From Fibrobacter sp. UWB4 (GTDB lineage Bacteria; Fibrobacterota; Fibrobacteria; Fibrobacterales; Fibrobacteraceae): 64,000 nt of DNA. Below the pieces are notes generated by a model. It was given only the letters and a program-made list of their open reading frames with translations, was not told where the DNA came from and did not search any database. Location of the stretch: positions 1-64,000 of the forward strand of contig NZ_MWQI01000001.1 of the NCBI RefSeq assembly GCF_002210345.1, in the 5' to 3' direction. Of the stretch, positions 7,772 through 16,097 are shown one piece after another; the first letter of the stretch is position 1, and each line of letters begins with the position of its first letter. The translations under genes and the position numbers were made by a program.

Positions 7772-7864
7772 AGTTTAACATAGACTTAGAGTGATGGTTG
7801 AAGCGAAATTAAATATCTTTTTCGGGTTCACATTGCGGAATATTTGTGAATAGTTGTGACTTAA

Positions 7865-9088
7865 ATGTTGAAGATTGATAATTTGCCTAAAAAGGTCCGT
7901 TTTAATCTCCGAAACAAGGAGATTTTCCCCAATACGATTCTCAGTCCGATGGATGGAGTGACCGATGCTCCGTTTCGGCGGCTTTGCAGGGTGCTTTCGG
8001 GCGACCGCATGGGACTTTTGGTTTCTGAGTTTGTTCCGACGGATGGCGATGCCGTGTTCAACCCGGATGGACATAAGCAGCTGAAGTTTTTTCCGGAAGA
8101 GCGCCCGTTTGGTGTGCAGATTTTTGGGCGTTTCCCGGACCGTATGGCGGCAGCAGCTGGCAAGATTGCCGAGCGTTATCACCCGGAATTCATCGAAGTG
8201 AATGCGGGGTGTCCGGCGCCGAAGGTGGCGGGCAAGGGGAGCGGTTCTGGACTTTTGCGGGACTTGCCGCGTTTGCAAGAGATTCTGCACGATGTGAAGG
8301 CGGTTTTGGACGCAAAGACGCCGGAGATTCCGCTCACGCTTAAGTGCCGTATTGGCTGGGACGACGATAGCATTAACGTGATGGAAACGCTCAAGATCGC
8401 CGAGGGCGAGGGCGTTGAAATGCTCACGGTTCACGGTCGTACGCGTTTGCAGGGGTATAACGGCCTTGCAAACTGGGACTGGATTGGCAAAGTAGCCGCT
8501 GCGGCGAAGATTCCTGTGATTGGAAATGGCGATGTGAATAGCGTCGAATGCGCACGCGAACGCATCAACACTTACGGCGTTTCGGGCGTGAGCATTGGGC
8601 GCGGGGCGATGCATAACCCGTGGATTTTCGGGCAAATTGCAGATGCATGGGAAGGTCGCGAAAAGCATGTGATAACCGCGCAAGAAGCACTTGATGTGTT
8701 CCCGCTCTATTACAAGTTTAAGATTGAGGATGGGGCGACGGAAATGAATGCGATGGGCCGTATGAAACAGCTCGCCGCGAGACTGTGCAAAGGTTTTTGT
8801 TTAGAAGAGAGACGAGAGACGAGAGACGAGAGAGAAAACCGTTCCGTCATCCTGAACGGAGTGAAGGATCCAGTGCGTTTTGACGGTGTTCAAGAGAGCG
8901 ATAATGTCGCGATGTCGGTGCGGCAGGCGCTTTTGACGTGCCAATCGGCTGCGGAAATGCTCGATCAGGTTGAAAAGCTCAAGGACGGGATTGCCCGTGA
9001 AATGGTCTTTGAGCCGGAACGCCTCGTGAACCTCAACGGCGCCAAAGAAACTGAACTCAAGTTCGGTGATCAATTCAAAGGAAGATAA
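7865..9088 (+). CDS. tRNA-dihydrouridine synthase (DusB-like) with repeat-derived insertion
   Basis: A 407-residue protein with the Dus TIM-barrel signatures: LSPMDGVTDAPFRRL, the catalytic Cys in NAGCPAPKV (Cys116), LKCRIGWDDD, TVHGRTRLQGYNG and GNGDVNS, and SIGRGAMHNPWIF. Dus enzymes reduce uridines in the tRNA D-loop with FMN and NADPH. Typical members have about 330 residues. The excess is largely residues ~313-347, coded by a heptad repeat (8806-8836) and a dispersed repeat (8845-8874) that translates as SVILNGVKDPV, inserted in frame into the C-terminal helical domain. The helical domain resumes afterwards (VAMSVRQALLTCQSAAEML). DusB versus DusA subtype is not certain. Confidence 0.88.
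   Translation: MLKIDNLPKKVRFNLRNKEIFPNTILSPMDGVTDAPFRRLCRVLSGDRMGLLVSEFVPTDGDAVFNPDGHKQLKFFPEERPFGVQIFGRFPDRMAAAAGKIAERYHPEFIEVNAGCPAPKVAGKGSGSGLLRDLPRLQEILHDVKAVLDAKTPEIPLTLKCRIGWDDDSINVMETLKIAEGEGVEMLTVHGRTRLQGYNGLANWDWIGKVAAAAKIPVIGNGDVNSVECARERINTYGVSGVSIGRGAMHNPWIFGQIADAWEGREKHVITAQEALDVFPLYYKFKIEDGATEMNAMGRMKQLAARLCKGFCLEERRETRDERENRSVILNGVKDPVRFDGVQESDNVAMSVRQALLTCQSAAEMLDQVEKLKDGIAREMVFEPERLVNLNGAKETELKFGDQFKGR
8806..8874 (+). repeat. Composite repeat inside dus: heptad array plus TCATCCTGA repeat
   Basis: 8806-8836 is (GAGACGA)n in a 7-bp register. 8845-8874 is CGTCATCCTGA...GGATCCAGT, the reverse complement of the repeat at 13179-13209. Both are normally intergenic and here are translated in frame. 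Confidence 0.75.
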
Positions 9089-9110
9089 TAGCTCAGGTAC
9101 GAGAGGGTGG

Positions 9111-9134
9111 TGCCCGCTCGGTGGCGGGCATGAC
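9111..9134. repeat. REP-like palindrome, copy B
   Basis: TGCCCGC-TCGGTG-GCGGGCA followed by TGAC. The core differs from copy A by one loop base. Confidence 0.75.
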
Positions 9135-9188
9135 AAAGTACGGCTTAACAAGTACTCAAAAAAAATCTCAAAAATTTGCGTTAGTCTA

Positions 9189-9217
9189 TTGACTTTGAGT
9201 CAAAAATTGAGTACATT
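9189..9217 (+). promoter_or_regulatory. Promoter with dyad, leaderless start of TIGR02147 gene 1
   Basis: TTGACT (9189-9194), a 17-bp spacer and TACATT (9212-9217) are followed by six bases and ATG 9224. The -35 is half of a perfect dyad TTGACT-TTG-AGTCAA (9189-9203), a possible operator. Confidence 0.55.
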
Positions 9218-9223
9218 TGGAGT

Positions 9224-10051
9224 ATGGACAAGTTTATTGACATATTCCAGTTTACTCATTTCCGCAAGTACTTGGATGAATACCAGGCGGCACGAATGCA
9301 GACGGACCCTGAATTTACCAGGGCTGGTGCCTGCGCTTTGCTTGGCCTCCCAAAGACTCGCAGTTACTACAACGATATCGTCAAAGGAAAAAAGCTTACC
9401 GGGCGCATGATTCCCAAGTTTGTGGAAGTTCTTGGACTCAACAAGAAAGAGGCCAGATACTTTGAAACGATGGTGAATTTCGATCAGGCGAAAACGACGA
9501 CGGAACGCAATGCGTTTTTTGATGAACTCATCAAGCAGCATCCGGATCCGCACCACATCTTGAACGAAGATGCCTACGAGTATTACAACCACTGGTATAA
9601 TAGTGTGTTGTTTACGGCGTTGGATGTGATGGATGTTTCGGATGATCTTGAACCGATCCAGAAGCGCATTTTCCCGAAGGTCTCCGTGGGAACTTTGAAA
9701 CGTTCGCTTGAATTGCTGGAACGCATTGGCTTTGTGCGCAAGAACGAAGACGGCTTTTGGAAAAGCTCTCGCGATTCGGTGAGTAGCGGTGCCTACAACA
9801 ATAGCGACTTGGTGCGCCAATACCAGTTGCAGTGCTTTGAGCTTTCGAAGCAGGCGCTGCTTGCCGATGACGATAATCCGTCGGACATGGGTACGTTCAC
9901 GTTCAGCGTTTCGGACGATGCGTATAAAGAAATTGCCTTGGAAATTCAGAACTTGAAAGCTAAGGTGCGCAAGATTATTACGCAAGATAAAAAAGAAGCG
10001 ACTGGGGTTCACCAGTTGAATATTCACTTGTTCACAAATTTAAAAAAATAA
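9224..10051 (+). CDS. TIGR02147-family protein (regulator-like), copy 1
   Basis: A 275-residue protein. It aligns over its whole length with the protein at 26221-27060: the shared blocks include FTHFRKYL, LGLPKTRSY, VLGLNKK, YEYYNHWY, QKRIFPK and YQLQCFELSKQAL. I recognise the TIGR02147 paralog family. The N-terminal ~75 residues (tandem helices with ACALLGLPKTRSYYNDIVKGKKL) look like a helix-turn-helix, and a mid-protein segment LKRSLELLERIGFVRKNEDGFWK looks winged-helix-like, so a DNA-binding role is likely but not shown. A lipoprotein gene follows after 17 nt; the same pairing occurs at the second copy. The start is supported by the promoter six bases upstream. Confidence 0.75.
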   Translation: MDKFIDIFQFTHFRKYLDEYQAARMQTDPEFTRAGACALLGLPKTRSYYNDIVKGKKLTGRMIPKFVEVLGLNKKEARYFETMVNFDQAKTTTERNAFFDELIKQHPDPHHILNEDAYEYYNHWYNSVLFTALDVMDVSDDLEPIQKRIFPKVSVGTLKRSLELLERIGFVRKNEDGFWKSSRDSVSSGAYNNSDLVRQYQLQCFELSKQALLADDDNPSDMGTFTFSVSDDAYKEIALEIQNLKAKVRKIITQDKKEATGVHQLNIHLFTNLKK

Positions 10052-10068
10052 ATCGAGGAGGAATAGTT

Positions 10069-11082
10069 ATGATTTCTGATAAAGTTGCAAAGTTGGGCGT
10101 TGCTATGGCGATGCTTGGTCTTGTTGTACTTACGTCCTGTAGTGAAAATGATAACGGTATGGCTTCGTCATATAGCGAAACGCAGACGGGCAAGCCTGTG
10201 ATTCGCTCAGGAATGCCCATTGCTGAATTGGATACGACTTATCTCCGCAAAGTTGTTAACGAAGGTCATGGTTGTGGTTCTCTAGCCAAGAGCGCTGTTA
10301 ATGTGGAATCGGAAGGTGTTGCTGAAGTTGATAGTGCTGAGACTGAGGTTGTCCAATATTTCCGCATTTCCTGTTCGGCTCATGATGATATCTATCTCTA
10401 TATAAAGACAAGAGGTCAGATCGTTGATTCAGAAGGCCAGCCTGTAGTGGGGGCGGTTATTTATGAAAATTATTGTTCTTTTGATGATGAGCGTTGCCAG
10501 CATGTTACCGATAAGGATGGCTATTTCTACATAGATAGTGTGCATTTCCTTACGTATTTGCAAATGGATGATCCTAAGGGTAAATATCTTCCTGATTATG
10601 AATTGATCCAGTTGCGGGCACTTTCTGCGGACTTTAGTCTAGGTGCGAATGTATTTATGGAATTTTCGAAAGCCACGGTTGCAGTCGTTGATGATGATCC
10701 TGTGGCCGATTTGGGAAAAATTGTTGTGGAACCAGTGTACACGGCAAAATTTTATTTGGATTCTCTTTTTGCGACTGAAGTGGATAGTACTTTGGAATAT
10801 GATGAACGCGATAATGAAAGATGGAATGAAACAATGACGAAAAATATTGGGAAAGATGGTGATGGTATTTGCGTCGCCCTGAATGAAGTTGTTGTTCCCT
10901 CAGGTGTTCGGTTTGTTCCATCTTTATTCTATCCTTGCTATAAGGTGACGGAAGAAGACTATAAGAATGGGTATGTCATCTTTTTTGGTCTGCCTGAAGG
11001 CAATTATAGAATTGACATCAATGGATTTGGAAATAGGCATGTTCCTGATTTTATAATTACTGGAGATGGAAGTGTTAAATAA
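10069..11082 (+). CDS. Lipoprotein with carboxypeptidase-regulatory-like domain (paired with TIGR02147)
   Basis: A 337-residue protein with a lipoprotein signal peptide and lipobox (LTSC, Cys about residue 24), preceded by a strong GAGGAGG. From about residue 125 a segment (TRGQIVDSEGQPVVGAVIYENY...DKDGYFYIDSV) matches the carboxypeptidase-regulatory-like beta-sandwich, a CnaB-related fold common in surface proteins. The remainder is acidic, with no recognised catalytic motif. It most likely sits in the outer membrane. It shares no obvious sequence with the lipoprotein of the second cassette beyond the lipobox and that domain. Function unknown. Confidence 0.65.
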   Translation: MISDKVAKLGVAMAMLGLVVLTSCSENDNGMASSYSETQTGKPVIRSGMPIAELDTTYLRKVVNEGHGCGSLAKSAVNVESEGVAEVDSAETEVVQYFRISCSAHDDIYLYIKTRGQIVDSEGQPVVGAVIYENYCSFDDERCQHVTDKDGYFYIDSVHFLTYLQMDDPKGKYLPDYELIQLRALSADFSLGANVFMEFSKATVAVVDDDPVADLGKIVVEPVYTAKFYLDSLFATEVDSTLEYDERDNERWNETMTKNIGKDGDGICVALNEVVVPSGVRFVPSLFYPCYKVTEEDYKNGYVIFFGLPEGNYRIDINGFGNRHVPDFIITGDGSVK

Positions 11083-11095
11083 ATCACGCTTTTTT

Positions 11096-11124
11096 TTGCA
11101 ATTGTTAAAAAAATATTCTATATA
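11096..11124 (+). promoter_or_regulatory. Promoter, leaderless start of HD-GYP gene
   Basis: TTGCAA (11096-11101), a 17-bp spacer and TATATA (11119-11124) are followed by six bases (CAGAAT) and GTG 11131. No ribosome-binding site can fit. Confidence 0.6.
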
Positions 11125-11130
11125 CAGAAT

Positions 11131-13017
11131 GTGAAAACATTCGTTTCTGCCCATAAGCTCGTCCAGATTATTATTCTGATTGTCATCGGCATTGTTGTCA
11201 ACCGACTGCTTGCCGATTTAGCCATCTATTTCAAATTGCCGCTGTACCTGGATAGCGTGGGTACGATTGTCGTGGCTGTGATTGGTGGGTTTAGCCCGGG
11301 CGCGATTGTCGGGTTCTTGACGAACTTCATTGGCGGTTTTGTCGATTCTTCGACGTATTATTACGGCACGATCAATGTGATGATTGCCGTGTGCGCGGGA
11401 ATTGCGGCAAGGCGTGGGGCATTCCACCATGTTTCCCGTTTGCCGATGCTGCTTGGGATGCTGATGATTTTGAGCATCCCCTGCTCGGTGCTTTCGTATT
11501 TCCTTTTTGACTTCAAGATTGCCGAGAATGTGGTGACGCCGATTGCGACGGCTTTGCACGAGGGCGGGCTTCCAGTTTTGTTGTCGCAGATTTTGGCGGA
11601 TTTCTGTACGGAAATCCCGGACAAGTCGATTTCGATTCTTGTGGCTTATGTGCTGATTCACTTGACGCCGCGTTGGTTTGTCAAGGCGTTTGATTCTGTT
11701 TCGGGCCGCTCGCACGAAGACCGTTACCGTTCCAAAAACGAAATCCATACGCTCAAGGCGCAGGTGACGGCGCTCTTGTTTGTGTCGAGCTTTGCGCTTG
11801 CGGTGGTGGCTACGGCGGTCGCTTACAAGACGTATTCCGAAGCTGAAATCCATGAGACGACGCTTTTGGCGGAGTCTGTGAACCGTCTTGTTTCGGACGC
11901 TATCCAGAATGCGGATTCGACGACGCTTCACGAGTACATTCATGAACTCAAGGGAAAGCACCCGCGCATTTTGACGATTACGCCTGGCATGCACGAGACG
12001 GGCAAGTGGGATGTCTCGATTGTCTGTACCGAAGCTCCGAATCCGGTCTGTACCAAGTTCAGTCTTGCGGCAATTCGAATTAGCGTGGTGCTGTTTTGCA
12101 CGAAGATTTTCTCGACGCTGTTTGGACTTTTGCTTGCGATTGTGTTTACGGCCATCTTGATTGCAAACCGCAGGGTGGTTTACCCGATTCACGAAATGAC
12201 GCTTGAAATGGACCATTTTGCCTACGATAGCAGCGAAGGGCGTCGGACGTCGATTGACCAGATCAAGGGCCTTGAAGTGGTTACGGGCAATGAAATTGAG
12301 AATCTGCATTCGGCGATTATCAAGGCGGTCGAAGAAATTGATTTGTACATCAACAAGTCCGAGTACCAGGCGGCCTCGATTGCGGCTCTCCAGACGAACA
12401 TCATTACAGTGCTTGGCGACATGGTGGAAAATCGCGACGAGACGACGGGTGGCCATGTGCGCCGTACGGCGGCTTATGCCGAGCTGATTGCGCGACAGTT
12501 GCAGCGCGATGGCAAGGAACCTGAAATTGACGATGCGTTTGTTTCGACGATCGCTGTGGCGGCTCCGCTCCATGACATCGGCAAAATCAACATTTCTGAT
12601 GTGATTTTGAATAAGCCGGGCAAGCTGACGGACGAAGAATTTGCAGAAATGAAGAAGCACACGGTTTATGGCCGCGATATGCTCGTGCGTGCATCGAAGA
12701 ACTTGGGCGAGACGGCTTACCTCAAGATGGCGAAGGAAATTGCCTACAGCCACCACGAATGGTGGGATGGCTCGCGAGGCTATCCGGAGCGCTTGAAGGG
12801 GAAGGATATTCCGCTTTCGGCTCGCATTATGGCGGTCGCGGATGTGTATGACGCGCTCGTTTCGGAACGCCCGTACAAGAAGGCGTTCTCGGTGGATGAG
12901 GCTTTCCGCATCATTACCGAGGATAGCGGTACGCATTTTGACCCGGAAGTGGTCGATGCTTTCGTGAAAAACCGCGAAACCGTCGAACAGATCATGAAAA
13001 CCAAGTTCGAAGATTGA
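11131..13017 (+). CDS. Membrane HD-GYP protein, predicted c-di-GMP phosphodiesterase
   Basis: A 628-residue protein. Residues 1 to about 190 form five or six membrane segments; LPLYLDSVGTIVVAVIGGFSPGAIVGFLTN resembles the S component of ECF vitamin transporters. A further membrane segment (about 215-232), a short periplasmic region and another membrane segment (~310-330) are followed by a cytoplasmic HD-GYP domain: HDIGK at about 481-485, then HHEWWDG and GYPERLKG near 541-555, and ADVYDAL. HD-GYP enzymes hydrolyse c-di-GMP. The fusion suggests that a small ligand sensed in the membrane controls c-di-GMP breakdown; this is inference. GTG start with a promoter immediately upstream. Confidence 0.85.
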   Translation: MKTFVSAHKLVQIIILIVIGIVVNRLLADLAIYFKLPLYLDSVGTIVVAVIGGFSPGAIVGFLTNFIGGFVDSSTYYYGTINVMIAVCAGIAARRGAFHHVSRLPMLLGMLMILSIPCSVLSYFLFDFKIAENVVTPIATALHEGGLPVLLSQILADFCTEIPDKSISILVAYVLIHLTPRWFVKAFDSVSGRSHEDRYRSKNEIHTLKAQVTALLFVSSFALAVVATAVAYKTYSEAEIHETTLLAESVNRLVSDAIQNADSTTLHEYIHELKGKHPRILTITPGMHETGKWDVSIVCTEAPNPVCTKFSLAAIRISVVLFCTKIFSTLFGLLLAIVFTAILIANRRVVYPIHEMTLEMDHFAYDSSEGRRTSIDQIKGLEVVTGNEIENLHSAIIKAVEEIDLYINKSEYQAASIAALQTNIITVLGDMVENRDETTGGHVRRTAAYAELIARQLQRDGKEPEIDDAFVSTIAVAAPLHDIGKINISDVILNKPGKLTDEEFAEMKKHTVYGRDMLVRASKNLGETAYLKMAKEIAYSHHEWWDGSRGYPERLKGKDIPLSARIMAVADVYDALVSERPYKKAFSVDEAFRIITEDSGTHFDPEVVDAFVKNRETVEQIMKTKFED

Positions 13018-13021
13018 TTTG

Positions 13022-13036
13022 TTACAATAATTGTAA
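13022..13036. repeat. Short perfect dyad TTACAA-TAA-TTGTAA
   Basis: A 6-bp perfect dyad with a 3-base centre, five bases after the HD-GYP stop codon. It lacks a T run and is weak as a terminator; purpose unclear. Confidence 0.4.
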
Positions 13037-13046
13037 AGGTTGATTG

Positions 13047-13209
13047 CGTCATTCTGAGGGCATTGCCCGAAGAAACGAGTGCAAGGCGAATAAAGCAGGG
13101 CTGCTTGCAGGCCTATTTTTGAGCCGAAGCCTCGGACGGAGTTGCCGTCAATCCAGTAATATCTAGTTGTAAAAAATGACTGGATCCTTCACTGTCGTTC
13201 AGGATGACG
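13047..13209. repeat. Dispersed repeat with imperfect terminal inverted repeats
   Basis: The left end CGTCATTCTGAG and the right end TTCAGGATGACG are inverted copies of each other. The right end (13179-13209) is the same repeat as in the dus gene and near 21055 and 47822. It fills most of the 295-bp gap between the HD-GYP and aminotransferase genes. No coding sequence is seen inside. Confidence 0.6.
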
Positions 13210-13269
13210 AAGAATCTTTCATTAACCGCTTTTTTGATGTCCTTTTAATCTTGCGGGAGGACTCTAAAT

Positions 13270-13280
13270 TTTCTAAATTG
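13270..13280 (+). promoter_or_regulatory. Candidate promoter -10 for aminotransferase gene
   Basis: TTTTCTAAATT, identical to the hexamer context before the tolC-like gene. Transcription would start near 13287, giving a leader of about 26 nt that contains AGGA before ATG 13313. Confidence 0.4.
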
Positions 13281-13312
13281 CCCCGCGGAAATTTCAAAAC
13301 AGGACATTGAGA

Positions 13313-14605
13313 ATGAACTACAATCCTCTCGCTCAAGCTTTGAATGCAGAACTCTCCGCTAACGGTTGCTGCGTTCTTGACATGCTCTCTGAACAGGGCA
13401 AGGCCATTTTCTTCCCGCGCAAGGGTATTCTTGGCCAGGGTGCCGAAGCCAAGGGCTCCGACATCAATGCGACTATCGGTACAGCTCTCGAAGATGACGG
13501 CTCTCCGCTCGTTCTGGATTGCGTTCTCAAGTCTCTGAACCTCCCGAAGCAGGCTTTCCTCTATGCACCGAGTTTTGGTAATCCGGACCTCCGCAAGGAA
13601 TGGAAGGCCCAGGTCGTGAAGAAGAACCCGACGCTTGCATCCAAGAACTTCAGCAACCCGGTCGTGACGGCCGCTTTGACGCACGCTATCAGCTGCGCCG
13701 GTTACATGTTCCTTGACAAGGGTGACGAAGTCATTATCCCGGACCTCTACTGGGACAACTACGAACTCGTGTTCGAAAACGCCCGTGGCGCAAAGATCAA
13801 GACTTTCAACACCTTCAAGAACGGTGGTTTTGATACGGAAGCCTTGAAGGCCGCCCTCGCCGAAAGCAAGAGCAACAAGAAAGTCGTTCTCCTCAACTTC
13901 CCGAACAACCCGACTGGTTACACCGCTACCGAAAAGGAAGCTGTCGAAATCGCAAAGATCCTCACGGAATGCGCCGCTGCCGGTAACAAGGTTGTTGCTC
14001 TCCTCGACGATGCTTACTTTGGACTCGTCTATGAAGATGGCGTGACGAAGGAATCCCTCTTCGTGAAGCTCGTGGATGCTCACGAAAACCTCCTCGCCGT
14101 GAAGCTCGATGGCCCGACCAAGGAAGACTATGTTTGGGGCTTCCGCGTTGGCTTTATGTCCTTCGGTTTCAAGGGCGCCACTGAAGCTCAGCTCAAGGCT
14201 CTCGAAGACAAGGCTGCCGGTACGGTTCGTGGCAACATCTCTAATGCACCGTCTATTAGCCAGAAGATTTTGCTCGCTGCTTACCAGAGCGCCGAATACG
14301 CTCAGCAGAAGGCTGAAAAGTATGCAACGCTCAAGAAGCGTTACGACATTATCAAGCAGGTGTTCGCCGCTCATCCGGAATATAACGACGCCTTTGAACA
14401 GATGCCGTGCAACAGCGGTTACTTTATGTGCATCAAGCCGAAGGGCGTTGACGCCGAAGAACTCCGCCAGAAGCTCATCAAGGATTACAGCACGGGCACG
14501 ATCATGCTCTCCGGCCTTATCCGCATTGCATTCAGCGCTGTCCCGACCGAAAAGCTCGGCAAGCTCTTTGAAAATATCTATAATTGCATCATGAAGATGA
14601 AGTAG
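13313..14605 (+). CDS. Class I/II PLP-dependent aminotransferase
   Basis: 430 residues from ATG 13313; a TTG six bases upstream is a less likely start, and AGGA lies eight bases before the ATG. Fold-type I aminotransferase motifs are present: LLNFPNNPTGYT, the LLDDAYFGL segment (Asp binding the PLP nitrogen) and a Lys in LDGPTKEDYVWGFRVGF (about residue 270) that should form the Schiff base. The substrate cannot be read from sequence; aspartate or aromatic aminotransferase activity is plausible. It lies upstream of citrate synthase, separated by a 160-bp repeat-bearing gap, so an operon is not certain. Codon use is strongly biased, like the nuo genes, suggesting high expression. Confidence 0.82.
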   Translation: MNYNPLAQALNAELSANGCCVLDMLSEQGKAIFFPRKGILGQGAEAKGSDINATIGTALEDDGSPLVLDCVLKSLNLPKQAFLYAPSFGNPDLRKEWKAQVVKKNPTLASKNFSNPVVTAALTHAISCAGYMFLDKGDEVIIPDLYWDNYELVFENARGAKIKTFNTFKNGGFDTEALKAALAESKSNKKVVLLNFPNNPTGYTATEKEAVEIAKILTECAAAGNKVVALLDDAYFGLVYEDGVTKESLFVKLVDAHENLLAVKLDGPTKEDYVWGFRVGFMSFGFKGATEAQLKALEDKAAGTVRGNISNAPSISQKILLAAYQSAEYAQQKAEKYATLKKRYDIIKQVFAAHPEYNDAFEQMPCNSGYFMCIKPKGVDAEELRQKLIKDYSTGTIMLSGLIRIAFSAVPTEKLGKLFENIYNCIMKMK

Positions 14606-14617
14606 GCATGGGCAATG

Positions 14618-14758
14618 AGCTATGAGGTCGTGCCTTCGGCACTTTGGGCTAAAGTATGGCACCCATAGGGTGCGATTATAAAACCCGAAGCAACGGAGTT
14701 GCGCCTCAAAGCGAGCCTTGCGAGCGACCTCACAACCCCATACCTCATACCCCTTGGA
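14618..14758. repeat. Repeat-like inverted segment between aminotransferase and citrate synthase
   Basis: ATGAGGTCG near 14620 and CGACCTCA near 14725 form the outer arms of an imperfect inverted repeat, with smaller hairpins between (GTGCC-TTC-GGCAC). No credible coding sequence is present. Confidence 0.4.
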
Positions 14759-14764
14759 GATTCC

Positions 14765-16054
14765 ATGTCCAATAACGCGACCTTAAACTACAACGGAAAA
14801 AGCTTTGAACTCCCCGTCGTTGATGGCACTGAAGGCGAGCACGGTCTCGATATTAGCGCACTCCGCAAGAGTTCAGGCCTTGTCACGCTGGATTACGGTT
14901 ACTTGAACACCGGTAGCACCAAAAGCTCTATCACGTTCGTCGATGGCGAACATGGTGTGCTGCGCTACCGAGGATACTCCATTGAAGATCTTGCAGAAAA
15001 GGCGACTTTCCCGGAAACCGCTTGGCTCCTGATTTACGGTGAACTCCCGAACCAGGAACAGTTGAGCCATTTCCGTACGCTCTTGACGGAAAACGCCTTG
15101 TTGCACGAGAACTTGCTGCACTTCTTCCGTGAAATGCCGCCGGGAGCCCACCCGATGGGTATCCTCTCGTCCGTGGTGAATGCCGTGGGTCTTTTCACGC
15201 CGCGTTTCTACGACGACGAAAACATCGCAAGTGCATTTGAACTCACGACCGCTGGTCTCATTTCCAAGATCCGCACGATTGCCGCATTTGCCTACAAGGC
15301 AAGTATCGGTGAACCGTTCGTGTACCCGGAAGCGGAACGTAGCTACTGCAGCAACTTCCTCAACATGATGTTCAGCAGTAAGGCTCGCCCGTACCACCCG
15401 GATCCGATCATGGAAAAGGCGCTCAACACGCTTCTCATTGTCCATGCGGACCACGAACAAAACTGCTCCACTTCGACCGTTCGTATGGTGGGCAGCTCTC
15501 AGGCTAACCTTTACGCTAGCATTTGCGCCGGCATTTGTGCTTTGTGGGGACCGCTCCACGGTGGTGCAAACCAGGCTGTGCTTGAAACGCTCCTCCGCAT
15601 CCAGCAGAGCGGCATGACGATTGAACAGGTAATGGCAAAGGCTAAGGACAAGAACGATCCGTTCCGTCTTTCTGGCTTTGGTCACCGTGTTTACAAGAGC
15701 TATGACCCGCGCGCCAAGGTGCTTAAGAAGCTCATGTACCAGGTCTTTGAACGCGAACATGTGCACGATCCGCTTTTGGATGTGGCTATCAAGCTCGAAG
15801 AAGCCGCCCTCAAGGACGATTACTTCGTTGAACGTAAGCTGTACCCGAATGTGGACTTCTACTCTGGCATTCTCTACCGCGCAATGGGCATCCCGACGAA
15901 CATGCTTACGGTGATGTTCGCGATTGGCCGCTTGCCGGGCTGGATTGCCCACTGGAAGGAAATGCACGACGATCCGCAGAGCAAGATCAACCGTCCGCGC
16001 CAGATTTACATTGGCAAGAACGAACGCCCGTGGATTGATAGAGATAAACGATAA
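14765..16054 (+). CDS. gltA: Citrate synthase
   Basis: 429 residues from ATG 14765, chosen because TTGGAG precedes it and the upstream in-frame extension is repeat sequence. It condenses oxaloacetate and acetyl-CoA to citrate. Diagnostic motifs are HADHEQNCSTSTVRMVGSS, GPLHGGANQAVLE (catalytic His) and GFGHRVYKSYDPRA (catalytic His and Asp region), and the C-terminal RP.QIYIG block typical of the large bacterial (type II, hexameric) form. Length is normal for that form (about 430). A strong terminator follows. Codon use is that of a highly expressed gene. Confidence 0.95.
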   Translation: MSNNATLNYNGKSFELPVVDGTEGEHGLDISALRKSSGLVTLDYGYLNTGSTKSSITFVDGEHGVLRYRGYSIEDLAEKATFPETAWLLIYGELPNQEQLSHFRTLLTENALLHENLLHFFREMPPGAHPMGILSSVVNAVGLFTPRFYDDENIASAFELTTAGLISKIRTIAAFAYKASIGEPFVYPEAERSYCSNFLNMMFSSKARPYHPDPIMEKALNTLLIVHADHEQNCSTSTVRMVGSSQANLYASICAGICALWGPLHGGANQAVLETLLRIQQSGMTIEQVMAKAKDKNDPFRLSGFGHRVYKSYDPRAKVLKKLMYQVFEREHVHDPLLDVAIKLEEAALKDDYFVERKLYPNVDFYSGILYRAMGIPTNMLTVMFAIGRLPGWIAHWKEMHDDPQSKINRPRQIYIGKNERPWIDRDKR

Positions 16055-16061
16055 TTTGAAA

Positions 16062-16093
16062 AAAAGCTCTCGGGATTGACCGAGAGCTTTTTG
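16062..16093. terminator. Bidirectional terminator between gltA and the FIST gene
   Basis: A 12-bp perfect stem AAAAGCTCTCGG / CCGAGAGCTTTT with a six-base loop and A/T runs on both sides. It serves the two convergent genes. Confidence 0.9.
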
Positions 16094-16097
16094 CTAT

